From Silanimonas sp044377035 (GTDB lineage: Bacteria > Pseudomonadota > Gammaproteobacteria > Xanthomonadales > Xanthomonadaceae): a stretch of DNA of 64,000 nt. The position numbers and the translations under genes were made by a program. Where the stretch lies: positions 124,001 to 188,000 of the forward strand of contig NZ_JBILJW010000002.1 in assembly GCF_044377035.1 (NCBI RefSeq). Direction: 5' to 3'. The notes under the pieces were generated by a model. The model was given only the letters and a program-made list of their open reading frames with translations, was not told the origin of the DNA and ran no database searches. Numbering within the stretch: the first letter of the stretch is position 1; every line of letters starts with the position of its first letter. Below, piece after piece: positions 50,749-59,547 of this stretch.

Positions 50749-52214
50749 GGGTTCAACACCAGACCGAAGGCCTCGATGACGTCGCTGGCGAGCAGGCCCC
50801 GACGGCGGCCGACAGTATCCGCTGCCGCCGAATGCCCCAGCGCACCGACCCACGCTGCGTCGAAGGGTGACAGGCCCTGCGCCCGCAGCGCCGCCACGAG
50901 CCCGGTCAACGCATCGCCCATGCCGGCCGAGGCCATGCCGGGATGCCCGGCATCGATGAGGCGCGGGGTTGCGCCGGGCGCAGCAACCACAGTGCCGGCC
51001 CCCTTGAGCACCACCGCCGCCCCGAAGCGCGCGACCAGCGCGTCCAGCGCGGCGAAACGATCCGCCTGCACCTCTTCGGTAAGGCATCCGAGCAGACGCG
51101 CCGCCTCGCCGGGATGGGGCGTCAGCACGGCGCCGGGCACCGGGCGCGGCGCCTCGGCCAGCAGGTTCAGGGCATCGGCATCCAGCACGAGCGGACGCCC
51201 CGAGGCCAACGCCGCCTCGAACAGGCCGCGTCCCCACTCGCCCTGCCCCAGACCGGGGCCCACCGCCACCACGTCGGCGGCGGCGAGTCGCGAAGCGAGG
51301 GCGTCACTAGTCTGAACAACCCCGGCCATCACTTCCGGCCGAGCGACATTCAGCGCAAACACCGTCTCCGGGCGCGAGAGCGCTTCCACCCAGCCGGCAC
51401 CGCCACGGGCGGCGGCTTCCGCACAGAGCACGAGGGCTCCGGCCGTGCCGTGGTCGCCGCCCAGACAAAGCACCCGACCGTGATGGCCTTTGTGGCTATC
51501 GAGGCGCCGCACGGGAAGCGCGTCGGCCAAGGCCGAGGCTCGCACCGCCCACGCTGACGGCGCCCCCACCGAGGCCTCGGCGGCCAGCGCATCGACGTCG
51601 AGGCCCAGCGGGTCGACGTGCACTTCGCCCGCAGCCTCACGGCCCAGGGCGGTGAACAGGCCGCGTTTGGCGGCGACGAAGCACAGCGTCATCGCCGCGG
51701 GAAGGAACGCGCCAGGCGCGCTGCCGCGGTCGGCATCGATGCCCGAGGGCACATCCAGCGCCAGCACCGGACGCCGCTGCGCGGCCACCGCCTGCATCAA
51801 TCCGGCCATGGGCGCTTCCGGGGCGCGGGAGAGCCCGATGCCGAACAAGGCGTCGATCCAAGCGTCCACATCGGGAAGGCCGGAGGCCGGCGAGCGCACA
51901 CCCTGCCCGGCCGCGATCCAACGGGCCGCTGCGGACCGGGCCTCCGGCGTGCGCGGCTCATCGCTGGCCACCACATCGACCTGAAGCCCGCTGCGATGCA
52001 GGGCCAGCGCGGCCACATAGCCGTCGCCGCCGTTGTTGCCCGTCCCGCACAGCACGCCGACCCGCCGCACCTGCGGCCAGCGCTCGCGCAGCAGTGCGGC
52101 AGCGGCTTCGCCGGCCTGCGTCATCAGCCCGAGGGCGTCGACGCCGCGCGCGAAAGCCGCGCGCTCGATGGCACGCACAGCGTCAGCGCGGTACAGCGGC
52201 AGGGCATGAGGCAT
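50745..52214 (-). CDS. nnr: Bifunctional NAD(P)H-hydrate epimerase/dehydratase
   Basis: The product is 489 aa. The N-terminal YjeF_N epimerase half (about residues 1-205) has LCGTGNNGGDGYVAALAL and LALDVPSGIDADRG. The C-terminal ribokinase-like dehydratase half (about 220-485) has SHKGHHGRVLCLGG, VLTPHPGEAARLLG, VVLKGAGTVVAAPG and AGMGDALTGLV. It repairs damaged NADHX and NADPHX. The start at 52214 is divergent from queG with only 24 bp between the two ATGs. Confidence 0.95.
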   Translation of the reverse strand: MPHALPLYRADAVRAIERAAFARGVDALGLMTQAGEAAAALLRERWPQVRRVGVLCGTGNNGGDGYVAALALHRSGLQVDVVASDEPRTPEARSAAARWIAAGQGVRSPASGLPDVDAWIDALFGIGLSRAPEAPMAGLMQAVAAQRRPVLALDVPSGIDADRGSAPGAFLPAAMTLCFVAAKRGLFTALGREAAGEVHVDPLGLDVDALAAEASVGAPSAWAVRASALADALPVRRLDSHKGHHGRVLCLGGDHGTAGALVLCAEAAARGGAGWVEALSRPETVFALNVARPEVMAGVVQTSDALASRLAAADVVAVGPGLGQGEWGRGLFEAALASGRPLVLDADALNLLAEAPRPVPGAVLTPHPGEAARLLGCLTEEVQADRFAALDALVARFGAAVVLKGAGTVVAAPGATPRLIDAGHPGMASAGMGDALTGLVAALRAQGLSPFDAAWVGALGHSAAADTVGRRRGLLASDVIEAFGLVLNP

Positions 52215-52221
52215 GCCGCGG

Positions 52222-52231
52222 ATTCTATACT
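52222..52231. promoter_or_regulatory. Overlapping divergent -10 boxes of nnr and queG
   Basis: TAGAAT on the minus strand (52227-52222) and TATACT on the plus strand (52226-52231) overlap by 2 bp. Each ends exactly 7 nt before its ATG (52214 and 52239), so both transcripts should be leaderless. The -35 regions would fall inside the opposite coding sequences and are weak. Confidence 0.6.
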
Positions 52232-52238
52232 TCGCGCC

Positions 52239-53300
52239 ATGCACGACTGGGCCGCGCTCGCCGCCGACATCAAGCGCTGGGCCGAAGACCTCGGCTTCCA
52301 GCAGGCGGGCATCAGTGCGGGCACGCTGGCGAGGGACGAAGCGCATCTCGCGCGCTGGCTCGCCGAAGGCCACCACGGTTCGATGAACTGGATGGCCACC
52401 CATGGCACGAAGCGCAGCCGCCCGGACGAACTGGTGCCGGGCACCGTGCGCGTCATCAGCGTGCGCATGGATTACGGCGTCGACGACGACGCGGCCTGCT
52501 GGGACACGCTGGCCGACGGCACGCGCGCCTATGTCGCGCGCTACGCGCTGGGCCGCGATTACCACAAAGTGCTGCGCGCGCGGCTACAGAAGCTCGCCGA
52601 CCGCATCGCCGAAGTCGTCGGCCCGTTCGGCTACCGCGCCTTCGTCGACTCCGCGCCCGTGCTCGAACGCGCACTAGCCCGCGACGCAGGCCTCGGCTGG
52701 ATCGGCAAGAACACCTGCGTGATCAACACGAAAGCCGGCAGCTGGTTCTTCCTCGGCGAGCTGTACACCGACCTGCCCCTGCCGGTCGATGAACCCGCCA
52801 CCGAGCACTGCGGCACCTGCACGCGCTGCATCGACATCTGCCCCACGCAGGCCATCGTCGCACCGAACGTGCTCGACGCGCGCCGCTGCATCAGCTACCT
52901 GACGATCGAGAACCCCGGGACGATTCCACTCGAGTTCCGCCGCCCCATGGGCAACCGCATCTTCGGCTGCGACGACTGCCAGCTGGTCTGCCCCTGGAAC
53001 AAGTTCGCCCAACGCCATGCCCTGCCCGACTTCGAGCCGCGCCATGGGCTGGACACCGCGTCGCTGGTGGAACTGTTCGCGTGGGACGAGGACGCGTTCC
53101 TCAAGCGAACCGAAGGCTCAGCGATCCGCCGCACGGGGCACGAGGGCTGGTTGCGGAACATCGCTGTCGCGCTGGGCAACGCGCCGCACTCCGTGGCTGC
53201 CGTGGAAGCCCTCCACGCCCGTGCGACACACCCGTCGCCGCTGGTGCGCGAGCACGTCGAGTGGGCGCTTGCGGAACAGGCCGCGAAAGCGCCGGACTGA
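52239..53300 (+). CDS. queG: Epoxyqueuosine reductase QueG
   Basis: The product is 353 aa. Two 4Fe-4S motifs, CGTCTRCIDICPTQAI and CDDCQLVCPWNKFAQ, plus GLGWIGKNTCVINTKAGSWF mark QueG, which uses cobalamin to complete queuosine in tRNA. A HEAT-like C-terminus (about residues 285-345) ends the protein. The divergent pairing with nnr is the same as in E. coli. No Shine-Dalgarno is present; the -10 box lies 7 nt before the ATG. Confidence 0.96.
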   Translation: MHDWAALAADIKRWAEDLGFQQAGISAGTLARDEAHLARWLAEGHHGSMNWMATHGTKRSRPDELVPGTVRVISVRMDYGVDDDAACWDTLADGTRAYVARYALGRDYHKVLRARLQKLADRIAEVVGPFGYRAFVDSAPVLERALARDAGLGWIGKNTCVINTKAGSWFFLGELYTDLPLPVDEPATEHCGTCTRCIDICPTQAIVAPNVLDARRCISYLTIENPGTIPLEFRRPMGNRIFGCDDCQLVCPWNKFAQRHALPDFEPRHGLDTASLVELFAWDEDAFLKRTEGSAIRRTGHEGWLRNIAVALGNAPHSVAAVEALHARATHPSPLVREHVEWALAEQAAKAPD

Positions 53301-53337
53301 GTCCACCCCGACGCCCCGCCGGGGGACGCCGGAGGCT

Positions 53338-54852
53338 TCAACCGCGGGCGAGGATCTCCGCGGCCAAGGCGGCGCTGATCGGGTCCTGCGCGTGCGCCTG
53401 GCCTTCCAGCACGGGCAGCAGGCCGCCGGCCAGCGTCTTGCCGAGCTCCACCCCGAACTGGTCGAAGGCATTGATGCCCCAGATCACCGACTGCGCGTAG
53501 ACGCTGTGCTCATACAGAGCAACCAGCGCACCGAAGCTGCGCGGCGTCAGGCGGTCGAGCAGGATCAGGGTGCTCGGTCGATTGCCCGGGAAGTGCCGCT
53601 GCGGACGATCGCCCTCGTCACCATTCGCCAGTGCTTCGACCTGCGCCAGCAAATGCGAGAGCAGCACGCGATGCTGCGCGGCGTGCGCGTGGTCGGGCTG
53701 GATGACGCCTATGAAATCCGCCGGCACCACCTGCGTGCCCTGGTGCAAGGCCTGGAAGAAGCTGTGCTGGCTGTCGGTGCCTGCCCCACCCCACAGCACC
53801 GGCACGGTGTCGTGCTCGATAGCCGCGCCCTCGTGGTCGACGCGCTTGCCCAGCGATTCCATCACCAGCTGCTGCAAGTAGGCCGGTAGCAAGCGAAGGC
53901 GCTCGTCGTAAGGCAGCACCGCCTGCGCCGAGTGGCCCTCGGCGTTGCGGTTCCACACCGCGAACAGCGCATGCCACAAGGGCAGGTTCGACTCGGCCGG
54001 CGCCTCGAGGAAGTGCCGGTCCATCGCCTCGGCACCGGCCAGCATCTGGGCGAAGCCGTCCTCGCCGAGGGCCAGCAGCACCGAGAAACCGACCGCCGAC
54101 CACAGCGAGTAGCGGCCGCCCACCCAGTCCCACATCGGCAGTACGCGCGACGGATCGATGCCGAAGGCCTCGGCCTTGGGCACGTTCGCGCTCACCGCGT
54201 ACAGGCGCTCACCGCCGCCGAGCCAATCGCGGATCAGCTGGCCGTTGAGGAGGGTTTCCTGCGTGCCAAAACTCTTCGAAACGAGGATGGCCGCGGTCTT
54301 CGCAGGCTCGAGCCCGGCCAGCAGCCGCGTCGCCGCATGGGCATCGACGTTGCTGAGGAAATGGATGGTGAAGCGGCCGTCGCCGAAGTCCTTCAGCGCG
54401 TCTAGCGCCAGGCGCGGACCGAGGTCGGAGCCGCCGATGCCGACGTTGATGATGTCGGTGACGCCGCTGGCACGAAGCGCCTGCGCCATGTCGGCCATGC
54501 GCTGGCGCGCCTCGTGCGCTTCGCGGGCCGCCCCGGAGGCGACCGGGGCCTCGAACGCGGTGCGCAGCGCGCTGTGCAAGGCCGGACGGCCTTCCGAGCG
54601 GTTCACCGAGGCGCCGTGCAGGAGCTCGCGGATCGCGGCTCCCATGCCGCTGGCCTGAGCCACCGCCAGCAGGGCGTCGAGGGCTTCGGCGTCGACGTGT
54701 TGGCGCGCGAAGCTCGCGTACAGGCCGTCGACCTTCAGCGCCATGCGCGCCGCGCGATCGGGCTCGCTCGCGATCAGTTGCTTCAACGAGTGGCCCGCGA
54801 GGCGGGCGCCGTGGGACTTCAGGTGTGCCAGACGCGCCGCGATCGAGTGCAT
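53338..54852 (-). CDS. pgi: Glucose-6-phosphate isomerase
   Basis: The product is 504 aa. Signatures include VGIGGSDLGPRLALDAL, SKSFGTQETLLNG, WVGGRYSLWSAVG, QGTQVVPADFIGV and NAFDQFGVELGKTLA. Length is about 45 residues below the E. coli enzyme (549 aa), as in many related xanthomonad forms. It lies 14 bp after panD, with AGGA before the ATG, so it is probably cotranscribed with it. It converges on queG across a 37-bp gap. Confidence 0.96.
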   Translation of the reverse strand: MHSIAARLAHLKSHGARLAGHSLKQLIASEPDRAARMALKVDGLYASFARQHVDAEALDALLAVAQASGMGAAIRELLHGASVNRSEGRPALHSALRTAFEAPVASGAAREAHEARQRMADMAQALRASGVTDIINVGIGGSDLGPRLALDALKDFGDGRFTIHFLSNVDAHAATRLLAGLEPAKTAAILVSKSFGTQETLLNGQLIRDWLGGGERLYAVSANVPKAEAFGIDPSRVLPMWDWVGGRYSLWSAVGFSVLLALGEDGFAQMLAGAEAMDRHFLEAPAESNLPLWHALFAVWNRNAEGHSAQAVLPYDERLRLLPAYLQQLVMESLGKRVDHEGAAIEHDTVPVLWGGAGTDSQHSFFQALHQGTQVVPADFIGVIQPDHAHAAQHRVLLSHLLAQVEALANGDEGDRPQRHFPGNRPSTLILLDRLTPRSFGALVALYEHSVYAQSVIWGINAFDQFGVELGKTLAGGLLPVLEGQAHAQDPISAALAAEILARG

Positions 54853-54866
54853 TCGTTGTCCTGGGG

Positions 54867-55247
54867 TCAGGCGGCCTGCGCCGGGATGCTGTGGTTGGTG
54901 TGGGTGAGGCGGTTCTGGCGGTCGACGTAGACCAGCGTCGGCTTGAACTTCGCCGCTTCCGCTTCGTCGAGCTGGCCGTAGGCGCAGATGATCACCAGGT
55001 CGCCCGGACCGGCGAGATGCGCTGCGGCGCCGTTCACCGAGATCACGCCGCTGCCCTCTTCGCCGCGGATGGCGTAGGTGACGAAGCGCGCGCCGTTGTT
55101 GATGTTGAAGATGTGCACCTGCTCGTACTCGCGGATGCCCGACACGTCGAGCAGGCGGCCGTCGATGGCGCACGAACCTTCGTAATGCAGCTCGGCGTGG
55201 GTGACGGAGGCGCGGTGGATCTTGGCTTTCAGCAGGGTGAGCTGCAT
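54867..55247 (-). CDS. panD: Aspartate 1-decarboxylase, pyruvoyl-dependent
   Basis: The product is 126 aa. The self-cleavage site is YEGSCAID: Gly24-Ser25 is cut to form the pyruvoyl group on the new N-terminus. NNGARFVTYAI and GDLVIICAYG are conserved. The product beta-alanine feeds PanC. It has its own promoter (55277-55305) and is separated from panC by 97 bp, although all pan genes read in the same direction. Confidence 0.97.
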   Translation of the reverse strand: MQLTLLKAKIHRASVTHAELHYEGSCAIDGRLLDVSGIREYEQVHIFNINNGARFVTYAIRGEEGSGVISVNGAAAHLAGPGDLVIICAYGQLDEAEAAKFKPTLVYVDRQNRLTHTNHSIPAQAA

Positions 55248-55276
55248 GGGGGCGGTCCGGAGGCGTGAAGGCGCGG

Positions 55277-55305
55277 AGTGTAGGGGCGAGGGGTGGAGCC
55301 CGCAA
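55277..55305 (-). promoter_or_regulatory. Promoter of panD-pgi
   Basis: On the minus strand TTGCGG and TACACT are spaced by exactly 17 nt. The -10 box ends 29 nt before the panD ATG. A small stem just upstream (CGCCG AAA CGGCG, 55331-55343) could end panC transcripts. Confidence 0.6.
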
Positions 55306-55344
55306 TCGAGCCCACCCGTGCGCGCAGCGTCGCCGAAACGGCGT

Positions 55345-56205
55345 TCAGCGGGCGTCGACGCCGTCGAAATCGAGGTTGTCGATCAGGCGCGTGCGGCCGA
55401 GGCGCGCGGCGACCAGCCCCAGGAGGCCCGGCTCGCTGCCGCCGTCAGGAATGGAGAGGTCGGCGCGGCGGATCGCCACGTAGTCGACATCGAAACCCGC
55501 CGCCGTCAGGCGCTCGACGGCTTCCTGCTCCAGGCCCGCCGGCGGCAGGCCCAGCGCGGTCTGATCGCGCAGCGTGCGCAGGTTGCGGATGATCTCGACG
55601 GCGACGCGGCGCTCGTCCTCCGACAGGTACTGGTTGCGCGAACTCATGGCCAATCCGTCCGGCTCGCGCATGGTCGGGCCGGGCACGATGTCGATGGCGA
55701 AGGCGAGGTCCTTCGTCATGTGCCTGATCACCTGCAGCTGCTGGTAGTCCTTGCGGCCGAAGAGGGCGACGTCCGGGTGCACCATGTTGAACAGGCGCGC
55801 CACGACCGTCGCGACGCCGTCGAAGTGGCCCGGGCGATGGGCGCCTTCCAGCACATCGGCCACGCCGGGCACGCGGATGCGCACCGCGGCCTCGGCGCCC
55901 AGCGGATACATGGTTTCCACCGAGGGCAGGAACAGCAGGTCGCAGCCCGCCTGCGCGAGCCCCTCGGCATCGGCCTCGGGCGTGCGCGGATAGCGCGAGA
56001 AGTCCTCGCTCGGCCCGAATTGCGTCGGGTTCACGAAGATGCTGGCCACGACCTTGTCGGCGTTCTGCTTGGCCAACTCGACCAGCGAATGGTGCCCCGC
56101 GTGCAGGTTCCCCATGGTAGGCACCAGCGCGATGCGATGCCCCTGGTCGCGCCAGCCGGCGAGGTGGGCGCGCAATTCGGCGACGGTGCGGACGGTGCGG
56201 ATCAT
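55345..56205 (-). CDS. panC: Pantothenate synthetase
   Basis: The product is 286 aa. It joins pantoate and beta-alanine at the cost of ATP. The HIGH-like motif is PTMGNLHAGHHSLV; IFVNPTQFGPSEDFSRYPRT, FGRKDYQQLQVI and the KMSKS-like AMSSRNQYLS are all present. The ATG overlaps the panB stop (ATGA), and so the two are made together. Confidence 0.97.
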   Translation of the reverse strand: MIRTVRTVAELRAHLAGWRDQGHRIALVPTMGNLHAGHHSLVELAKQNADKVVASIFVNPTQFGPSEDFSRYPRTPEADAEGLAQAGCDLLFLPSVETMYPLGAEAAVRIRVPGVADVLEGAHRPGHFDGVATVVARLFNMVHPDVALFGRKDYQQLQVIRHMTKDLAFAIDIVPGPTMREPDGLAMSSRNQYLSEDERRVAVEIIRNLRTLRDQTALGLPPAGLEQEAVERLTAAGFDVDYVAIRRADLSIPDGGSEPGLLGLVAARLGRTRLIDNLDFDGVDAR

Positions 56206-57026
56206 GCGTAGGCGTGCTCGGACGCGGGGAAAGTGCGCGAACGCACGGCCTCGGCATAGGCGCGGACAGCGCCCTGCACCGAGCCGCCATCGGCGAGGAA
56301 ATTCTTCACGAAGCGCGGTCGGTGACCGCCACTGACGCCCAACAGGTCGTGCAGCACCAGGATCTGGCCGTCGCAACCCGCGCCCGCGCCGATGCCGATG
56401 GTGGGGATCGACAGCTCACGGGTGATGCTCTCGGCCAAGGCGGAGGGCACGCACTCGAGCACCAGCGCCGTGGCGCCTGCGGCTTCGACCGCCCGCGCGT
56501 CGCGCTTGAGCTGCTCGGCGGCCGCGGCTTCGCGGCCCTGCACCTTGTAGCCACCGAGCCGCAGCACCGACTGCGGCGTCAGGCCCAGATGGGCGCAGAC
56601 CGGGATCTCGCGCTCGACAAGGAAGCGGATGGCGTCGAGCTTCACGCCGGCGCCCTCGATCTTCACCATCCCGGCGTTGCCTTCCTTGAGCATCCGCACG
56701 CCGGCGTCGAAGGCCCGCTCAGGTGTCGCATCGGCCCCGAAGGGCATGTCGGCCACGAGCAGCGCGCCGCGCAAGCCACGCGCCACGGCCCGACAGTGAT
56801 AGACGATCTGGTCGACGGTGACCGGCAGCGTGCTGACCTCGCCCTGCACCACCATGCCCAGCGAATCGCCCACCAGGACGAAGTCCACGCCCTCGGCATC
56901 GAGCACCGCGGCGAAGCCGGCGTCATAGGCGGTCATCGCCACGATCGGCGTGCCGGCGGACTTCAACCGGCGCAGCTCGGGGACGTTGACGGGCGGGCGC
57001 GGCGGGGGCGCGTCGGAGGCATACAT
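56202..57026 (-). CDS. panB: 3-methyl-2-oxobutanoate hydroxymethyltransferase
   Basis: The product is 274 aa. It makes ketopantoate from alpha-ketoisovalerate, first step of pantothenate synthesis. Conserved stretches are IVAMTAYDAGFAAVLD, VLVGDSLGMVVQGE (metal Asp), VKIEGAGV, HLGLTPQSVLRLGGYKVQG and IPTIGIGAGAGCDGQILVL. The start at 57026 gives a 16-residue Pro-rich lead-in. It lies 31 bp after folK. Confidence 0.97.
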   Translation of the reverse strand: MYASDAPPPRPPVNVPELRRLKSAGTPIVAMTAYDAGFAAVLDAEGVDFVLVGDSLGMVVQGEVSTLPVTVDQIVYHCRAVARGLRGALLVADMPFGADATPERAFDAGVRMLKEGNAGMVKIEGAGVKLDAIRFLVEREIPVCAHLGLTPQSVLRLGGYKVQGREAAAAEQLKRDARAVEAAGATALVLECVPSALAESITRELSIPTIGIGAGAGCDGQILVLHDLLGVSGGHRPRFVKNFLADGGSVQGAVRAYAEAVRSRTFPASEHAYA

Positions 57027-57057
57027 GCGGGGGCGGAAGCCGGTCGCGATCGGGCGC

Positions 57058-57549
57058 CTAAGGTATCGCCTCGATGCCCGAGCGATCCAGCGCAACGGCA
57101 AGAACCGCGATGCGACCGGCACCGGGCAGGTCGAGTTCGGGGGCGATCTCGGCCCAAGGCACCAGCACGAAGGCCCGCTCGGCGAAGCGCGGATGCGGCA
57201 ACTGCAACGCCGGCGTGTCGAGCACGACGCCTTCCATCGCCAGCAGGTCGAGGTCCAGCGTGCGTGGCCCCCAGCGCTGCTCGCGGGCCCGGTCGCGGCC
57301 ATGGGCGCGCTCGGTGGCCTGAAGTGCGGCCAGCACATCGAGGGGCGACAGCGTCGTGGCCAGCTCCGCCACGGCATTGATGAAGTCGGTCTGGTCGGTC
57401 ACGCCCCAGGCCGGCGTGCGATAGCGGCGCGATACGCGGACGACATCGACGCCATCGGCCGCCCCCAGCATCGCCAGGGCGGAGGAGAAGCACGCGGACA
57501 CGTCACCCACATTGCCGCCCAGCCCCACCCAGGCCCGCCGCGCGGTCAT
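57058..57549 (-). CDS. folK: 2-amino-4-hydroxy-6-hydroxymethyldihydropteridine pyrophosphokinase
   Basis: The product is 163 aa. The opening WVGLGGNVGD, the substrate loop SRRYRTPAWG, DFINAVAEL and the signature RWGPRTLDLDLL identify FolK of folate synthesis. The ATG overlaps the pcnB stop (ATGA). The order pcnB-folK-panB-panC is a common proteobacterial arrangement. Confidence 0.96.
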   Translation of the reverse strand: MTARRAWVGLGGNVGDVSACFSSALAMLGAADGVDVVRVSRRYRTPAWGVTDQTDFINAVAELATTLSPLDVLAALQATERAHGRDRAREQRWGPRTLDLDLLAMEGVVLDTPALQLPHPRFAERAFVLVPWAEIAPELDLPGAGRIAVLAVALDRSGIEAIP

Positions 57550-58913
57550 GCCGGAGCGCCGGCTCCCGGGCCGCCACGACGCGGACGGCGACGACGGCGG
57601 CGGCGCGGGCCGCCATCCCCCGTTGCGCCCTCGGCCAGCGCATCGCCCTCGCCCGCCTCGTCGAGCCCCAGGCCTCCGTGGTCCAACGATTCGGACAGCG
57701 CGGCCGGGGCCTGCAACTGCGCGTCGCGCCAGAACAGCAGGTCGGCGGCGAGTTCCGGCGCCACCTTGGCGCGGAGCTCGAGGAAATCGAACGCGGCGCG
57801 GAAGCGCGGATGGGCCAGCGTGCGGAACACGCGCTTTTTCTGCCGCAGCGCGAAGCGCGGCTGAAGCATCCAGATCTCCTGCATCGGCAGCGAGAACCGC
57901 CGGGGCAGCGCGATGCGATGCGCCTGGTGGAGGGTCACGCGATCGGCGGCACGCTGCTGGGCCACCGCCGGCTCGAGGCCCTGCGCCTGCAGGCGCGCCA
58001 GCTCGCGGCAGTAGGCCGGCCACAGCAGCACGGCATAGAGGAAGGCGGGCGTGACCGGCTTGTCCTCGGCGATCCGCTTGTCGGTGTTGCGCAAGCCATC
58101 GAGCACCATCGAGCGCAGCAGGCCGCTCCGGTTGGTGCGCAGCGCCTCCGCCGTTTCCGGCAGCACGGCTGGCAACAGCTGGTGGGCCTCCAACCCGAGG
58201 AAACTCGCCTCGCCGTGCCCGGCAAGGAACAGCTTCAGGGATTCGTCGAACAAGCGAGCAGGCGCCGCACCGGCGAGCAGGGGCGCCAGCGCGGGCATCG
58301 GCGCCGCGGCGCTCTCGTCGATGGTGAATTCGAGCTTCGCGGCGAGGCGGACGGCACGCAACATCCGGACCGGGTCTTCGCGGTAGCGCTTCTCCGGGTC
58401 GCCGATCAGCTTGAGCCGGCGGGCCAGCACGTCCTCGTAGCCACCGACATAGTCGCGCACCGAGAAGTCCTCGATGGCGTAGTACAGCGCGTTGGCGGTG
58501 AAGTCGCGCCGCACCGCGTCGTCTTCGATGCTGCCGTAGACGTTGTCGCGCAGCACGCGGCCATCGTCCTGCGTCTCCCGGTCGCCACTGCCATCGTCGT
58601 CGTTGGCGCGGAACGTCGCGACCTCGATGATCTCGCGGCCGTAGACGACATGCGCCAAGCGGAAGCGCCGGCCGATCAGCCGGCAATTGCGGAACACCTC
58701 GCGCACCTGTTCCGGCGTGGCGTCGGTGGCGATGTCGAAATCCTTTGGCTGGCGGCCGGCGAGCAGGTCGCGGACCGCACCGCCCACCAGATAGCCCTTG
58801 AAGCCGGCGTCGCGGAGCCCGTAAAGCACCTTCAGGGCGGCGGAGCTGATGTTCTTGCGCGAGATCGGATGGGCCTCGCGGGAAATCACCAGGGGCGCGA
58901 CGGTTTCGGACAT
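57546..58913 (-). CDS. pcnB: Poly(A) polymerase PcnB
   Basis: The product is 455 aa. The class II nucleotidyltransferase head has YLVGGAVRDLLAGRQPKDFD followed by IATDATPEQV, and later RRDFTANALYY and RYREDPVRMLRAVRLAAKL. Absence of CCA-enzyme-specific features and the long basic tail (R-rich RRRRRRRPRRGG near the end) favour PcnB over Cca. It adds 3' poly(A) tails that promote RNA decay. It is the first gene of the folK-pan run and is divergent from tRNA-Glu. Confidence 0.95.
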   Translation of the reverse strand: MSETVAPLVISREAHPISRKNISSAALKVLYGLRDAGFKGYLVGGAVRDLLAGRQPKDFDIATDATPEQVREVFRNCRLIGRRFRLAHVVYGREIIEVATFRANDDDGSGDRETQDDGRVLRDNVYGSIEDDAVRRDFTANALYYAIEDFSVRDYVGGYEDVLARRLKLIGDPEKRYREDPVRMLRAVRLAAKLEFTIDESAAAPMPALAPLLAGAAPARLFDESLKLFLAGHGEASFLGLEAHQLLPAVLPETAEALRTNRSGLLRSMVLDGLRNTDKRIAEDKPVTPAFLYAVLLWPAYCRELARLQAQGLEPAVAQQRAADRVTLHQAHRIALPRRFSLPMQEIWMLQPRFALRQKKRVFRTLAHPRFRAAFDFLELRAKVAPELAADLLFWRDAQLQAPAALSESLDHGGLGLDEAGEGDALAEGATGDGGPRRRRRRRPRRGGPGAGAPA

Positions 58914-58971
58914 GGGGTGGTGGGTATCCAGGATGGCGCCGTAGAGGCTGGAGAATGTGGAACGAATCCGT

Positions 58972-58977
58972 TATCCT
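58972..58977 (+). promoter_or_regulatory. Candidate -10 box for tRNA-Glu
   Basis: TATCCT lies 29 nt before the tRNA and is followed by a GC-rich stretch. No clear -35 is found 16-18 nt upstream. Confidence 0.4.
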
Positions 58978-59006
58978 ACCGGACTCGCAGGAAGCGACCA
59001 ACCAAT

Positions 59007-59082
59007 GCTCCCTTCGTCTAGAGGCCTAGGACGTGGCCCTCTCAAGGCTAAAACACGGGTTCGAATCCCGTAGGGAGCGCCA
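59007..59082 (+). tRNA. tRNA-Glu (anticodon CTC)
   Basis: The gene is 76 nt including an encoded CCA. The acceptor stem GCTCCCT pairs with AGGGAGC, with G discriminator. The anticodon arm TGGCC-CTCTCAA-GGCTA exposes CTC, which reads GAG. The T arm contains GGTTCGAATCC. Overall sequence follows E. coli tRNA-Glu closely except for the CTC anticodon. A GAG-specific tRNA fits a GC-rich genome; the TTC version is not in this window. Confidence 0.97.
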
Positions 59083-59088
59083 ATTCCA

Positions 59089-59120
59089 CGAGGCCCGGCA
59101 ATGCCGGGCCTCGTCTTTTC
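59089..59120 (+). terminator. Intrinsic terminator after tRNA-Glu
   Basis: CGAGGCCCGGC / GCCGGGCCTCG makes an 11-bp stem with an AAT loop, followed by TCTTTT. It begins 7 nt after the CCA end. Confidence 0.92.
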
Positions 59121-59184
59121 CGGGCCCACGCCATCGGCCACGCCGCGGCGCTACCCTATCCGCCTTCCGAACGTCGCCCAAGCC

Positions 59185-59508
59185 ATGCCCTTCGTCGTTA
59201 CCGAGAACTGCATCAAGTGCAAGTACACCGACTGTGTCGAGGTCTGCCCGGTCGATTGCTTCCATGAAGGCCCGAACTTCCTCGTCATCGATCCGGACGA
59301 GTGCATCGATTGCACGCTCTGCGAGCCCGAGTGCCCGGCCAAGGCGATCTTTCCCGAAGACGACGTGCCGGCCGGCCAAGAGGGGCTGATCGCCCTGAAC
59401 AAGGAGCTGGCCGCAGCGTGGCCCGTGATCACCACGCGCAAGGAACCGCTGCCCGACGCCGCCGAGTGGGACGGCAAGCCGGGCAAGCTCCCGCTGCTGC
59501 TGCGCTGA
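59185..59508 (+). CDS. fdxA: 7Fe ferredoxin FdxA
   Basis: The product is 107 aa. CIKCKYTDCVEVCPVDCF gives the [3Fe-4S] ligands in the spacing typical of Azotobacter-type ferredoxin I, and CIDCTLCEPECPAKAI gives the [4Fe-4S] cluster. The length and the acidic C-terminal helix agree. It is a soluble cytosolic electron carrier. It is monocistronic and converges on bamC across 39 bp. Confidence 0.95.
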   Translation: MPFVVTENCIKCKYTDCVEVCPVDCFHEGPNFLVIDPDECIDCTLCEPECPAKAIFPEDDVPAGQEGLIALNKELAAAWPVITTRKEPLPDAAEWDGKPGKLPLLLR

Positions 59509-59547
59509 GCGGCGCGCGCCCGTGGGCGCGACGCCCATCGAGGCGCG

